Shown: positions 18,021-26,935, numbered from the stretch's first letter. The stretch is DNA of 64,000 nt from Paenibacillus caseinilyticus (GCF_027533645.1 NZ_JAQAGY010000005.1:248001-312000); one strand, 5' to 3'. The notes: generated from the letters alone by a model not told the origin. Program-made: numbers and translations.

Positions 18021-18857
18021 TTGTTTAATTTTTTTGTTATCTTCGGAACCTTGTTGGTATTGTCGTTAATAATGTTGGGAATAAATTTGTTTTTTAAAAA
18101 ATGCTTCTTCCCTATAACAGAAAAAATAGGAACTAGTATAGCCGTAAGGATCCCAAGTAGATGGACTGTTTTTATTCTGGAGATAGTATATTTAGCAATG
18201 TGGTCGTTTTTTGTTTTTTCAGTCATTATGGTATATATAGTATGGGGAAGCAGCAGTGGTATCTCACAACTGTATTTATCTCTAGGTACTTTATTCCTTG
18301 TTTTCGTTATTCTTATTGGAGCTACTGCTTTACATGAGGTAAGAAAAAATAATATCAATGACAAAACTTCAATAATATCGAAAATCGGAAAAATAAATAT
18401 AGATAAGCTAAAGGCAATTTACATTATCAACAGATTATGGCTTTTACTTGGTCAAACTTTAGAGTTTTCCTATGCCTTCTTAATATATTTTTTATCATTA
18501 ACGTTTTTGGTTGCTTTAGAGTGGACTGCGGATTCGTATTTTTTAAGTATATGTTTTATTCCTCTTTATGCAAATTACTGGGTTTATTTCACCAAGATTA
18601 TTCGTATTAATGAAAATATAAGTGAAGTATTTATTAGAAGAGTTTTTATGTACACTCTTTCAATGATCTTCCTAACCTACCAACTTTTTGAAGAGTTTCA
18701 GCAGTATATTTATGAACAAGGGGTATCCAAAGATTGGATGCTCTATATGTTTGCTGGTTCTGCTGTAATGTATATTGCTCTAGATCGGATTCTTAAGGAA
18801 GTAACGGTAGATTATATTGGTTTTAAAAAGCCAAGAGATGATAGAATATCAAATTAA
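18021..18857 (+). CDS. multi-pass membrane protein of unknown function
   Basis: The 278-residue product is very hydrophobic, with about seven to eight predicted membrane segments, for example FNFFVIFGTLLVLSLIMLG and WSFFVFSVIMVYIVWG. Loops are rich in Ile, Asn and Lys. The start is taken as TTG 18021 because AGGAGGGGAG lies about 7 bp before it; upstream codons look non-coding. The gene is markedly AT-rich compared with both sides except the dnd island, so it was probably acquired. It directly follows the helicase remnant. No family recognised. Confidence 0.65.
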   Translation: MFNFFVIFGTLLVLSLIMLGINLFFKKCFFPITEKIGTSIAVRIPSRWTVFILEIVYLAMWSFFVFSVIMVYIVWGSSSGISQLYLSLGTLFLVFVILIGATALHEVRKNNINDKTSIISKIGKINIDKLKAIYIINRLWLLLGQTLEFSYAFLIYFLSLTFLVALEWTADSYFLSICFIPLYANYWVYFTKIIRINENISEVFIRRVFMYTLSMIFLTYQLFEEFQQYIYEQGVSKDWMLYMFAGSAVMYIALDRILKEVTVDYIGFKKPRDDRISN

Positions 18858-18874
18858 TTCCCCTTACCCCCAGG

Positions 18875-19171
18875 CTACCGATGCTCATCGGCGGCCTTTT
18901 CGCTCTGCCGCGTTCTGAACGCGTGCACAATAAGACTCACCAGCGGCGCGGCCAAGAGGACATGCAGCAGCTCCACATGGAATCCCTTTACCCGGTAATC
19001 GCTGATCACCAACCAGACGAACAGACCTACACCCGCGGCGGCCATGCAGAACAGCTGGGTGGACTGCTGGAGCGACAGCTTGCGTGCGATGAATTTCATC
19101 AACAGGATGAATCCGATGGCATAGGCAGCATAGAGGGCGAGGAGCAGCGCTCCCATCAGTGCAATTTCCAT
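18875..19171 (-). CDS. small membrane protein, three membrane segments
   Basis: On the minus strand, ATG at 19171 follows AGGAGG at good spacing and gives 98 residues. Three hydrophobic segments are visible (MGALLLALYAAYAIGFILLM; LFCMAAAGVGLFVWLVI; LLHVLLAAPLVSLIVHAF), with short basic loops and a charged tail. The gene converges with the AT-rich membrane protein gene. Its own promoter may be the extended -10 element at 19235-19240. Function unknown; no domain recognised. Confidence 0.6.
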   Translation of the reverse strand: MEIALMGALLLALYAAYAIGFILLMKFIARKLSLQQSTQLFCMAAAGVGLFVWLVISDYRVKGFHVELLHVLLAAPLVSLIVHAFRTRQSEKAADEHR

Positions 19172-19234
19172 GGTCTCTTTTCCTCCTATTCTAGTTCCGG
19201 ACTTCGGCAGCAGCTCGATTGGAAGATATTTTCC

Positions 19235-19240
19235 ATTATA
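19235..19240 (-). promoter_or_regulatory. extended -10 element for the small membrane protein gene
   Basis: Read on the minus strand, TGGTATAAT carries both a consensus TATAAT and the TGn extension, which can act without a good -35 box. It lies about 65 bp before the start codon at 19171. Confidence 0.4.
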
Positions 19241-19322
19241 CCACATCCAATAAAAGGAAATCATTCTCTCAGGAGGCTGAGAGACTCTTGCGGTTTACCC
19301 TTATACGGTAAAGCGTCACCCG

Positions 19323-19356
19323 AACTAGAGAAATGTTATATAAAATAACACTAGTT
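19323..19356. repeat. nested inverted repeat upstream of the amino-acid transporter promoter
   Basis: AACTAG (19323-19328) pairs with CTAGTT (19351-19356), and inside it TGTTAT (19334-19339) pairs with ATAACA (19345-19350). It ends 12 bp before the -35 box at 19368, so it lies outside the transcript and is better read as a binding site than as an RNA hairpin. Confidence 0.35.
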
Positions 19357-19367
19357 AAAAAATAACA

Positions 19368-19396
19368 TTGCTACGGTCCGCTATTGTTGGTAGAAT
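19368..19396 (+). promoter_or_regulatory. promoter of the amino-acid ABC binding protein gene
   Basis: TTGCTA (19368-19373) and TAGAAT (19391-19396) are separated by 17 bp, 36 bp before the start codon. Each hexamer differs from consensus at one or two positions. Confidence 0.6.
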
Positions 19397-19431
19397 CATG
19401 TTAAATTTATATTTTGCGAGGAGTTGGACGC

Positions 19432-20271
19432 ATGAGACTCAAAAGTGTGTTAACTTTAATGACGTTAACTACCTTCCTGTTCACGGCAGCTTGTGGCACC
19501 GAGAACGCAGCGCCGGGAAGCGGGGCAAGCAATGGAACGGGAGCAGCCGGCGGTGACGTGACGTACAAGATCGCGACGGATGCGAGCTATGCGCCGATGG
19601 AGTATATGGATAAGGACAAGATCACCGGCTTCGATATCGACTTCTTGGCGGAAGTGATGAAAGAAGCGGGACTGAAATATGAAGTAGCCAATGTCGGCTG
19701 GGATACGATGCTGGAGAGCGTGAAGCAGGGCAAGGAATACCAGGCGGGCATCTCCTCCGTATCGATCACGGACGAGCGGAAACAGACGTATGATTACTCG
19801 CTCCCTTACTTCGAGTCGACGAACATGGTCCTCGTGAAGGAAGGCAGCCCGGTGAAGAGTGCGGCGGACCTCAAGGGCAAGAAGGTCGCGGTGCAGGGCG
19901 CCACGACGGCGGATACGATCATGACCGGGATTCTTGGCAAGGACAGCACGGACCTCAAGCGCTTCGAGAGCAATGCGCTGGCCCTGATGGAGCTGGACCA
20001 GGGCGGGGTGGAAGCGGTCGTGGCCGATATCGCGATCGTGCGTGAGTATATCAAGAACAATCCGAACAAGAAGTTCCAGGGCATCCGCGACGATGCGAAC
20101 TTCCAGGCCGAGTACTACGGCATCCTGTTCCCGAAGGGCAGCGAGCTGAAGGCGAAGTTGGATCCGGCCGTGAAGAAAGTGATCGAGAATGGCAAGTTCG
20201 CCGAGGTGTATAAAAAGTGGTTCGGCGAGGAGCCGAACGTGAAGAAGCTGCAGGAAGCCGCAGCGAAGTAA
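19432..20271 (+). CDS. amino-acid ABC transporter substrate-binding lipoprotein
   Basis: This is the extracellular receptor of a polar amino-acid uptake system (family 3 binding protein). The signal peptide ends in a lipobox LFTAAC, so the mature protein is lipid-anchored to the membrane. A Ser/Gly/Ala-rich linker follows, then the binding fold: YKIATDASYAPMEY, GFDIDFLAEVMKEAG, SVSITDERKQTYDYSLPY, and VAVQGATTAD for lobe 2. Length is 279 residues from ATG 19432, which has AGGAG 8 bp upstream. The permease gene follows after 200 bp, but there is no ATPase gene next to them. The substrate cannot be read from the sequence. Confidence 0.9.
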   Translation: MRLKSVLTLMTLTTFLFTAACGTENAAPGSGASNGTGAAGGDVTYKIATDASYAPMEYMDKDKITGFDIDFLAEVMKEAGLKYEVANVGWDTMLESVKQGKEYQAGISSVSITDERKQTYDYSLPYFESTNMVLVKEGSPVKSAADLKGKKVAVQGATTADTIMTGILGKDSTDLKRFESNALALMELDQGGVEAVVADIAIVREYIKNNPNKKFQGIRDDANFQAEYYGILFPKGSELKAKLDPAVKKVIENGKFAEVYKKWFGEEPNVKKLQEAAAK

Positions 20272-20284
20272 GGAAGGGGAGGGG

Positions 20285-20315
20285 AAGCATGGGCAGCTGA
20301 CCGTTGCGCATGCTT
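20285..20315 (+). terminator. hairpin between binding protein and permease genes
   Basis: AAGCATG (20285-20291) pairs with CATGCTT (20309-20315), followed by TTCTT. It may be a partial terminator that keeps permease expression below that of the binding protein, or it may end the first transcript. Confidence 0.4.
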
Positions 20316-20471
20316 TTCTTCATAAGTTCCGCGAACGCGGGAATCTCGCGCCTGCATGGGTTTACCTGGCAGGCAATGGCGCGGGCCCGTATCAGGAAGA
20401 ATGTTGTATCCGTTTACTTGCGGCATAGTTTAAGGTTTGGCATGGTTTGATTACCGGGGAGGCACCTTGCG

Positions 20472-21122
20472 ATGGACTTTCGATTCGATATCATCTTGGG
20501 CTACGCGCCGCTGCTGGGCAAGGGGCTCCTCCTGACGATCGGGCTGTCCCTGCTCTCCATCCTGATCGGCTCGGTCTTCGGCCTCGGGATCGGCTTCGGC
20601 CGGATGTCGGGGCTGTGGCTGCTGCGCATACCGGCGAAGGCTTATATTCACTTCTTCCGCGGAACGCCGCTGTATGTGCAGATCCTCATCGTACACTTCG
20701 GCGCGGTGCCGCTCGTGATCGGGAAGACGAACCCGATCGTCGCTGCGATCGCGGCGCTGTCCCTGAACTGCGCGGCCTATACGGCCGAGATCTTCCGGGC
20801 CGGCATCCAGTCGATCGACCGGGGCCAGTTCGAGGCGGCGTACTCGTCCGGGATGACGAAGGCGCAGACGATGCGCTACGTCATTCTGCCGCAGGCGGTG
20901 AAGCGCATGCTGCCGGCATTCGGCAACGAGTTCGTCGTGCTCATCAAGGACTCGTCGCTCGTGGCGATCATTGCGGCGCCGGAGATTATGTACTGGAGCA
21001 ACGCGATGCGCGGGCAGTACTACCGGGTGTGGGAGCCGTATCTGGCTGCGGCTTTTATCTATCTGATCTTGACGTATACGCTGAGCAAGATTCTGGCCCG
21101 GGTCGAGGCGCGGGTGAGGTAA
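20472..21122 (+). CDS. amino-acid ABC transporter permease
   Basis: This inner-membrane subunit of the His/Glu/Gln/Arg/opine family probably forms the channel as a dimer. The 216 residues show about five membrane segments and the cytoplasmic EAA loop that contacts the ATPase (QFEAAYSSGMTKAQTMRYVI, then LPQAVKRMLPAFGNEF). GGGGAGG lies about 8 bp upstream of ATG 20472. Binding protein and permease are adjacent, but no amino-acid ABC ATPase is encoded on either side, so an ATPase from elsewhere must serve them. A terminator follows at 21299. Confidence 0.9.
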   Translation: MDFRFDIILGYAPLLGKGLLLTIGLSLLSILIGSVFGLGIGFGRMSGLWLLRIPAKAYIHFFRGTPLYVQILIVHFGAVPLVIGKTNPIVAAIAALSLNCAAYTAEIFRAGIQSIDRGQFEAAYSSGMTKAQTMRYVILPQAVKRMLPAFGNEFVVLIKDSSLVAIIAAPEIMYWSNAMRGQYYRVWEPYLAAAFIYLILTYTLSKILARVEARVR

Positions 21123-21298
21123 GTCTGGACGGCGGAGAAGCAGCCGGAGCGTGAATGAGCACAATGTGGAAGAAAGAAACCCGGCCCCCAAGGCTGGCTG
21201 CGGCTTCTCATGCGGCCCTGGAATCGGGTGAAGCGGGAAGCGCCGGAAGGCAGCCGCTGGGGTGCCCTCCCGGGGAGTAGAGGCATCTGCGTTACAAG

Positions 21299-21334
21299 AA
21301 GACAGTCTGCGAAGTGGGCGGGCTGTCTTTTTTG
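21299..21334 (+). terminator. terminator after the amino-acid permease
   Basis: AAGACAG (21299-21305) pairs with CTGTCTT (21323-21329), followed by a T run. The 180 bp before it hold no gene I can support. Confidence 0.65.
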
Positions 21335-21477
21335 CTGTGAGGAAGTAGGTTCCTAAGGAGTGAGGGGGAAGAACCCGCTGCTCTGGATACTGGAAATGAG
21401 GATCTATTCAATGGGATGTCTCTCCGTGCTAAGATAGAGAACATAGGTTGATTCACAGCATAAGGAGTCAGGTGCCA

Positions 21478-21942
21478 ATGAACAAGCTGGAGCTTACCTT
21501 GCAGCAAATCGAAGATATCAGCATGTATATGGAGATGGACGCGTCCGGGGAAAGGTACTATTACGATGTCGTAACGGGCGAGATCGATACCAAGAGTCCG
21601 GATGATCTCGAGTGGGATGATGAAGGGGCATTCGATGAAGACGAAGACCTCCACCCCGAGGAGAGATACCTGCGTATTCCTGAGCGCAGCTCGCGTGATG
21701 GGTATGAGCGGATGGAAGACTTTGTCCATACGATAGTGCCGGGGCCGGTGAAGAAAGCGCTGCTGCGGGCCTTGGAAGGACGCAAAGGGGTATTCCGGCG
21801 GTTCAAAGACAAGCTGGACGAATATCCGGAAGTGCAGCAGCGGTGGTACGCTTATGAGGAAGAGAAGAACCGGGAAGCGGTCATCGACTGGCTGGAGTCC
21901 GAGGGATTCGAAGTGACGGTAGCAGCTAAAAAGAACGGATGA
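21478..21942 (+). CDS. UPF0158 family protein
   Basis: The 154-residue acidic cytosolic protein fits the UPF0158 family of unknown function. The N-terminal part (ISMYMEMDASGERYYYDVVT) reads like a small beta fold binding a short motif, followed by an Asp/Glu-rich loop and the conserved HPEERYLRIPE, GYERMEDFV and WLESEGFEV. ATG 21478 has AGGAG about 10 bp upstream. The SWIM protein gene starts 18 bp after its stop, so they are probably cotranscribed. Confidence 0.75.
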   Translation: MNKLELTLQQIEDISMYMEMDASGERYYYDVVTGEIDTKSPDDLEWDDEGAFDEDEDLHPEERYLRIPERSSRDGYERMEDFVHTIVPGPVKKALLRALEGRKGVFRRFKDKLDEYPEVQQRWYAYEEEKNREAVIDWLESEGFEVTVAAKKNG

Positions 21943-21960
21943 TGGAGGTGCGGACAACGG

Positions 21961-23703
21961 ATGAAGCTGGCCAACTTTGAGAGTTCTGTGGAACGGCGCA
22001 TCTTGAATAGAGGGAGGGAGTACTACGAGGAGGATTATGTCCTATCGCTGAGGGAAACCGCACCTCATCTGTATGTAGCCGAGGTGGAGGGCAGTGAGGA
22101 GTATGTGGTCCAGATCGAGCTGGGGAGCGGCGGAGCGATCGTCTATTCGGACTGCAGCTGTCCGTATGATCTTGGGCCTGTGTGCAAGCATCAGGTGGCT
22201 GTGCTGTATGAGATCCGGGACATGCTGGAGTCGCAAAAGAGTATACCAAGGCAACCGGCGGAGGGGGAGAGGCAAGCTGATCTGAAGACGCTGCTCTCCG
22301 GCTGCAAGCAGGAAGAACTGGTCGACCTCCTCATGGTACTCGCGGGCAGTGATGGGGTAGAGGAGCAGATCCGGCTGCATCTGGGCAGGGATGATACGGA
22401 CAGCACGGTGGAACAGAGCAGGCGGCTGATCCGGACGCATATCGATACCCAGAGACAGCGGGACGGATTCGTGCCTTATGCCAGGGTGCCCAGTGCGGTA
22501 CGCGGTGCGGAGATGGTGCTCGAGAAGGCACAGCGGGAGCTCCATAAGGGAGCTGTGGTGCAGGCCGTGAAGCTGGCGCTGTGTATCATGGAAGAGCTGA
22601 TGGACCTCATCCAGGAATGCGACGACTCCGGGGGGGATATCAGCTCCCTGATGGAGATGAGTCTGGAAGTGATAGCGGATATTGTGCCGGACGATGATCT
22701 CGATGGAAGAGACGACGAACGTAAGGTCCTGTTCGATCTCCTGCTGGAGGCGGCGGCCGACAGACGGTATGACGGCTGGTCGGATTGGCGGCTCGGGATC
22801 CTGGAGCAGTGCGCCAAGCTGGTGGATGGGCCCGATAGGCAGGATTCGTTCGGAGAGCTGCTGGAGAAGCTGGGGAAGCGCGAAGAAAGCGAGTGGAGCC
22901 GGAAGTATTGGGCCGAACGCACGGACCTGATGAGGCTGGAGATCACGACACGGCTGCAGGGGGCGGAGCAGGCTGGAGCCTTTATGGTTGAGCGGCTGGA
23001 GCATACCGGCTTCCGGGAGATGGCGATCAATCAGGCGATGGGGCGTGGTGACTTCGAGGAGGCGGTCCGGCTGGCGCTGGATGGGGAGCAGCTGGATACG
23101 GAGCGCGGCCATCCGGGGACCGTGAAGCGGTGGAAGGAGCAGCGTTACGAGGCTTATCGGGCCTCGGGACAGCTGGAGGAACAGAGGAAGCTCGCGGAGG
23201 AGCTGCTGCTGGGCCGCGAATTCAAGTATTATCTGGAGCTGAAGGCGACTTATGCTCCGGAGGAATGGAAGCGGGTGTACCTGGGCCTGCTCCCGAAGCT
23301 CGAACATTCCGGCCGCTCCTATCACTTCGATCCGTATCCCCAGGTGCTGATCGAGGAAGGGGAGACAGGCAGGCTGCTGGAGTATGTATCGCGCCAGCCC
23401 TCCTTGGTGGAGGAGTTATATCCACAGCTGGTCTCAGAGTTCCCGGAGGAAGTGTACAATCTGTTCATGGATTATATTATGGAGACAGCGGAGAGAGCCA
23501 GCAACCGCAGCAATTACCGGAATGTGTGCCGGATCATCCGGATGCTGAACAAAGCCGGAGGGGCAGAAGCAGCCGGCCATTGCGTGAGGACGCTGCAAGC
23601 ACTCTATCCGCGCAGGAGTGCGCTGCAGGATGAGCTGAAGACTTGTGATGTAACTAGCCCAGCAGGCTGGACGATCATCGCACAGGAAGCGGATGCCGAA
23701 TAG
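21961..23703 (+). CDS. SWIM zinc-finger domain protein
   Basis: The N-terminal region has a SWIM zinc finger: CSC at C65/C67, then C75-K-H77 (CxCx7CxH). SWIM domains bind DNA or protein partners. The remaining 480 residues are helical, Glu/Arg-rich and resemble the repeat-like C-terminal part of similar Bacilli SWIM proteins. Total length is 580 residues. ATG 21961 follows GGAGGTG. The gene lies 18 bp after UPF0158. The target and process are unknown. Confidence 0.8.
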   Translation: MKLANFESSVERRILNRGREYYEEDYVLSLRETAPHLYVAEVEGSEEYVVQIELGSGGAIVYSDCSCPYDLGPVCKHQVAVLYEIRDMLESQKSIPRQPAEGERQADLKTLLSGCKQEELVDLLMVLAGSDGVEEQIRLHLGRDDTDSTVEQSRRLIRTHIDTQRQRDGFVPYARVPSAVRGAEMVLEKAQRELHKGAVVQAVKLALCIMEELMDLIQECDDSGGDISSLMEMSLEVIADIVPDDDLDGRDDERKVLFDLLLEAAADRRYDGWSDWRLGILEQCAKLVDGPDRQDSFGELLEKLGKREESEWSRKYWAERTDLMRLEITTRLQGAEQAGAFMVERLEHTGFREMAINQAMGRGDFEEAVRLALDGEQLDTERGHPGTVKRWKEQRYEAYRASGQLEEQRKLAEELLLGREFKYYLELKATYAPEEWKRVYLGLLPKLEHSGRSYHFDPYPQVLIEEGETGRLLEYVSRQPSLVEELYPQLVSEFPEEVYNLFMDYIMETAERASNRSNYRNVCRIIRMLNKAGGAEAAGHCVRTLQALYPRRSALQDELKTCDVTSPAGWTIIAQEADAE

Positions 23704-24037
23704 CCGCCTTTTTCCACCCGGAGCCAGTCTGGGGGGGGGCCGCGGAGCGCGAAGAGGTCCGTGCTTGTAAGTATGGAATATCCATCCCCTAGATTCCAAG
23801 CGTAACGACTGACCGCAGGCTGCGGAGGGGTCGTTATTTTGGTGGCGGCCAGGCGTGGGGCTGAGAGGTCATGAGATTACCAGAGAAGGTCATCCATCTA
23901 CCAATAGCGCCATGATAGAATCGGTGTGTCTGATAGATTCCAGGGCCATAAGCGGCGGAGGAATCAGGCAGCGAGGGGCAGGACCTCTGGCTGCCCGCAC
24001 AACCGAGAATTTCATGATAATGGAGGCTGGATAGAGG
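23704..24037 (+). other. 334-bp spacer with one terminator
   Basis: Apart from the hairpin at 23804-23841, this GC-rich stretch shows no gene with a ribosome site. A GGAGG site at its end belongs to the secreted peptidase gene. Confidence 0.5.
23804..23841 (+). terminator. terminator after the SWIM protein gene
   Basis: AACGAC (23804-23809) pairs with GTCGTT (23830-23835), with an inner CCGCA/TGCGG stem, followed by ATTTT. Confidence 0.6.
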
Positions 24038-24865
24038 ATGACTAGAACCAAGAAACTTGTAGCTTCGGTGGCTCTCTCTTGCACGATGGCGGTATCTATG
24101 GCGACGGGTGCCTTCGCGGCGGCGGGACATGCGAATGTGGCGGCGGTAGGGACGGCGGCTTCGAACAGCAAGTTCGGGGTGAGCTACCAGGCGTCTTACT
24201 CCCTCGGACAGACCCATGCCCAGATTGCGGTGCTGAAGGCGAACCTGAAAGCATGGCGCGCTTATGGGAATAACGGCAGCTTGTTTACCGGCGTGCAGCA
24301 GATTACGAGCACGAACGGTACGTTCGACCAAGCGACGAAGGACAATCTTGTGGTCTTCCAAAAGGCCAAAGGACTGACGGCCGACGGAATCTATGGCGCG
24401 GGCAGCCGCAATGCGATGCACGGGGCGATCGGTGCTTCGCCGAAGGGGTATGTGCGCATCAAGGATACCTCCCATTACATCAACTACAATGACACAGCGG
24501 CCGGACTCTCGGCCGATTCGAAATATAAGCTGGACCACAGCTATGTGACGCCTTCGACGAAGACGACGCTGGATCAAGTCGCAGCGAGTTACTTCGCAGC
24601 TTACGGCAAAAAGCTGGAGATCAACGATGGCAGCCTGATCGACGGGGAGAACACCCCGGAGCATGAGACGCACATGGACGGGAAGTCGGTGGATATCCGC
24701 AACGCGGGGCTGACGGAAGCCCAGGCGAAGAAGTTCATTCAGATCGCCATTGCCAATCCGAATGTGTCGAAGGTGCTGTACTATAAGAACCTGGGCATCG
24801 TGAGCGATAAAATCGAGGTCCGGGCGGACCATGCCGACCACTTCCATCTGACCACATTGAAGTAG
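24038..24865 (+). CDS. secreted peptidoglycan-binding metallopeptidase (M15/M74-like)
   Basis: A signal peptide with cleavage near AFAAAG sends the protein out of the cell. A PG_binding_1-like segment follows (about residues 60-125: AQIAVLKANLKAW, LVVFQKAKGLTADGIYG), as in wall-binding hydrolases. The C-terminal part has the zinc pattern of M15/M74 peptidases: H212 in ETHMDGKSVDI with D219, and H268/H270 in DHFHL. Expected role: cleaving cell-wall cross-links. Length is 275 residues. GGAGG lies about 10 bp upstream of ATG 24038. It is a single-gene unit with terminators on both sides. The exact bond cut cannot be told. Confidence 0.75.
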   Translation: MTRTKKLVASVALSCTMAVSMATGAFAAAGHANVAAVGTAASNSKFGVSYQASYSLGQTHAQIAVLKANLKAWRAYGNNGSLFTGVQQITSTNGTFDQATKDNLVVFQKAKGLTADGIYGAGSRNAMHGAIGASPKGYVRIKDTSHYINYNDTAAGLSADSKYKLDHSYVTPSTKTTLDQVAASYFAAYGKKLEINDGSLIDGENTPEHETHMDGKSVDIRNAGLTEAQAKKFIQIAIANPNVSKVLYYKNLGIVSDKIEVRADHADHFHLTTLK

Positions 24866-24904
24866 GTATAGGCCGGATCCAGCGGTAAATAGGGTAAAAG
24901 GGAT

Positions 24905-24946
24905 AGCTGCGCTTTGTTCTGTTCATCGGACAAGGTGCAGCTTTTT
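24905..24946 (+). terminator. terminator after the secreted peptidase
   Basis: AGCTGC (24905-24910) pairs with GCAGCT (24937-24942); CTTTGT/ACAAGG lengthens the stem. A T run follows. Confidence 0.6.
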
Positions 24947-24999
24947 GATGTGTTCGGGGATGGGGAGAAAGGACGCCACCAATGCGCCGATCCCAAATC

Positions 25000-25045
25000 A
25001 AAAGGGACGCCCCCCGCCGACATGAAAGGCAGGAAGCATCCCTTT
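25000..25045 (-). terminator. terminator of the aldo/keto reductase gene
   Basis: On the minus strand AAAGGGATGC pairs with GCGTCCCTTT (one mismatch), followed by TTTTGATTT. It lies 19 bp after the stop of the reductase gene. Confidence 0.55.
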
Positions 25046-25063
25046 ATTGCTTGTGCGAAGCTG

Positions 25064-25942
25064 CTAGGCGATCGACGTCGGAGCATCGAACGGAGAGCTG
25101 TACCCGCTGATCGCCGACAGGATGCGCTCCGCTTCCTCGTCCGACATGCTGCCAAAGCGCTGCGCCGCATCCACGGTTTTCGGGAAGAGGTGCACATCGC
25201 CTGCAGTGGCGAAGCCCGCCACGGAAGGGAACGAGAGTACGAAGTGCACGCATGCATCAATGATCTCCTGCTGGTGGAACGGCTCGTACCACGTAGCGAA
25301 GTCACGCTGCTGGTCCGGGGCCCACGGGCCCTTGGCGACTGCCTTGATGACGCGCACGGCAGAGTTCTGCCGGCCGGCCTCTTCGAGCAGCCGGTCGAAG
25401 CCTTCCTTGTATTCGGGCAGCGAGTACAAGTAGTAGTTCAGCGGCAGCAGCACGGTGTCGAACGGGAAGCGGCGAAGCGCTTCCAAGTGTGTCGCCGGCG
25501 CGTCGTGGCCGTGGCCTGTGATGCCGATGGCGCCCACGAGGCCTTCGTCGCGGGCTTCGAGCAGCGCTTCGAGAGCGCCGCCGGAGCGCGTACAAGCATC
25601 GAGCTCGCTGAGGTCGCCGACCGCGTGCAGCTGGATGAGGTCGAGGTAATCCGTCTGCAGCCGCTCCAGCGAGCGGTGAATCTCGGCCTTGGCCTTGTCC
25701 TTCGTGCGCTCGCCCGTCTTCGTGGCGAGGAAGATCTGGCTGCGGATCTTCGGCATCCACGGACCCAGCCGCAGCTCGGCATCCCCGTAGCTGGCGGCGG
25801 TGTCGAAGTGGTTGACGCCGTTCTCGAGCGCATGTGCGATGGAAGCGTCCGCTTCCTCTTGGGTAACGCTTCCAAGACTTGCTGCTCCGAACATGACGAC
25901 GGAGCTCTCATGGGCCAGCCGTCCGACTTTGCGTGTTAACAT
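25064..25942 (-). CDS. aldo/keto reductase
   Basis: An NADPH-dependent carbonyl reductase of TIM-barrel fold. The catalytic tetrad is visible in order: Asp in HFDTAASYG, Tyr in the same motif, Lys in LATKTGERT and His in LIQLHAVG. Length is 292 residues. On the minus strand AGGAGG lies 8 bp upstream of ATG 25942; another in-frame ATG two codons earlier would be only 2 bp from it. It resembles the short AKR group with the AxxLG start found in Bacilli. The substrate cannot be inferred; neighbours give no hint. Confidence 0.85.
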   Translation of the reverse strand: MLTRKVGRLAHESSVVMFGAASLGSVTQEEADASIAHALENGVNHFDTAASYGDAELRLGPWMPKIRSQIFLATKTGERTKDKAKAEIHRSLERLQTDYLDLIQLHAVGDLSELDACTRSGGALEALLEARDEGLVGAIGITGHGHDAPATHLEALRRFPFDTVLLPLNYYLYSLPEYKEGFDRLLEEAGRQNSAVRVIKAVAKGPWAPDQQRDFATWYEPFHQQEIIDACVHFVLSFPSVAGFATAGDVHLFPKTVDAAQRFGSMSDEEAERILSAISGYSSPFDAPTSIA

Positions 25943-26296
25943 GTGCATCTCCTCCTTTCTTTAAGCTTACCGCACTTGGTTCGGAAGATAAACAATCATT
26001 TTGCGATAAGGGGATGGAGGGCAGGGAGAGGCTGAGGGGCAGACAGGGGCGGAGAGAAGAGGGTAGGCAGAGGCGGGGGGAGAGCAGAGAGCTACGGCGT
26101 AAGATAGAAACAGCGGAAGGCGGATGGGAGGCAGACCTGAGTCGGGCAAGAACTCAGTCAGCAAGCAGCCAGAAGGCAAAGAGAGGGCAAAGAGAGGGTA
26201 AAGTGAAGGCAGACCTGTGCGGGACAAGGAAACAGCCGAAAGGTAAAGAGGTCAGGCAGCAAAAAAACAGGGACCTCCCGGCCCCCGCACTCCAAT
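25943..26296 (+). other. 354-bp spacer, purine-rich with short repeats
   Basis: From about 25990 to 26260 the plus strand is strongly purine-rich (runs of G and A) with short direct repeats: GGCAGACCTG twice (around 26130 and 26208) and GCAAAGAGAGG twice. A long frame crosses it but has the composition of non-coding DNA and no ribosome site. I see no promoter or terminator of quality. Confidence 0.5.
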
Positions 26297-26935
26297 CTAC
26301 AAATATTCCACTTGCTCCTCATACCTCTCAATCCGCTCGTACCGCACCCAACTGAACTCCTCCAGGCCGGTCAGAGCTTTGAACGTCCCCACTCTGGCGT
26401 CGCCCCGCAGGAATGATTCCGCCGTCAGCAGCTCGCGAAGCGCTTCTACGGTCCGTTCGTCCAAACCGAACAGCTTGAAGTCTTCCGGATACGCAGTTTC
26501 AAAATGCTTCCGCAAAGCAGCAGCATAGTTGTCGCCTTGGGCAAGTTCCTTCTCGATCTGTTGTTGTACGGCCTCGCCTTCTTTGGTCATCAGAAAGGAT
26601 GCACGTTTGTCGGGGTACCGTTCGCGAAAAATCTTAAACATCAATTCCGTCTCCATCTCATACGACACATGAACGCTTGAAATCATGTCCCCCTCATGCC
26701 ACAGCGTATACCCCCAATGATGGTCCTCCAGGTTATAGAAATACAGTGCCGGGCACTCCGTAGAGAGAGTGCTCAGAAATTCCTCCGGACCGCCCGATTC
26801 TCCATCATCACGGGTGAATACGCCAACCCAATGCTCACTCAGCGGCAGGATCGCCGCCGATCCATTCGGGGCATGCTTTCGGATCTTGTCCATGTGCTCC
26901 GCGCGTACCGCGGTGCCGTAAGTAAATTCGCTCAT
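26297..26935 (-). CDS. hypothetical protein, 212 residues
   Basis: A soluble acidic protein starting MSEFTYGTAVRAEHMDKIRK on the minus strand. It has no signal peptide or membrane segment. The central part (GWGYTLWHEG-like stretch, HVSYEMETELMFKIFRERYP) suggests an alpha/beta fold. I do not recognise a family and would not assign a function. It stands alone between the purine-rich spacer and the sugar transporter operon and reads away from the latter. Confidence 0.65.
   Translation of the reverse strand: MSEFTYGTAVRAEHMDKIRKHAPNGSAAILPLSEHWVGVFTRDDGESGGPEEFLSTLSTECPALYFYNLEDHHWGYTLWHEGDMISSVHVSYEMETELMFKIFRERYPDKRASFLMTKEGEAVQQQIEKELAQGDNYAAALRKHFETAYPEDFKLFGLDERTVEALRELLTAESFLRGDARVGTFKALTGLEEFSWVRYERIERYEEQVEYL

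Noticed and set aside
19262-19320. Riboswitch-like sequence (CTCTCA/TGAGAG and TTTACC/GGTAAA hairpins with a CTGAGA motif) before the amino-acid transporter
   Set aside because: The promoter lies downstream at 19368-19396, so these hairpins are not in the transporter mRNA, and the TPP consensus does not hold beyond CTGAGA.
21059-21286. Minus-strand short frame after the amino-acid permease
   Set aside because: Shadow of GC-rich sequence, without ribosome site or recognisable protein features.
25933-26355. 140-codon plus-strand frame in the purine-rich spacer
   Set aside because: Composition is Arg/Glu/Gly/Lys from purine runs, no ribosome site, and it overlaps the opposite gene end.
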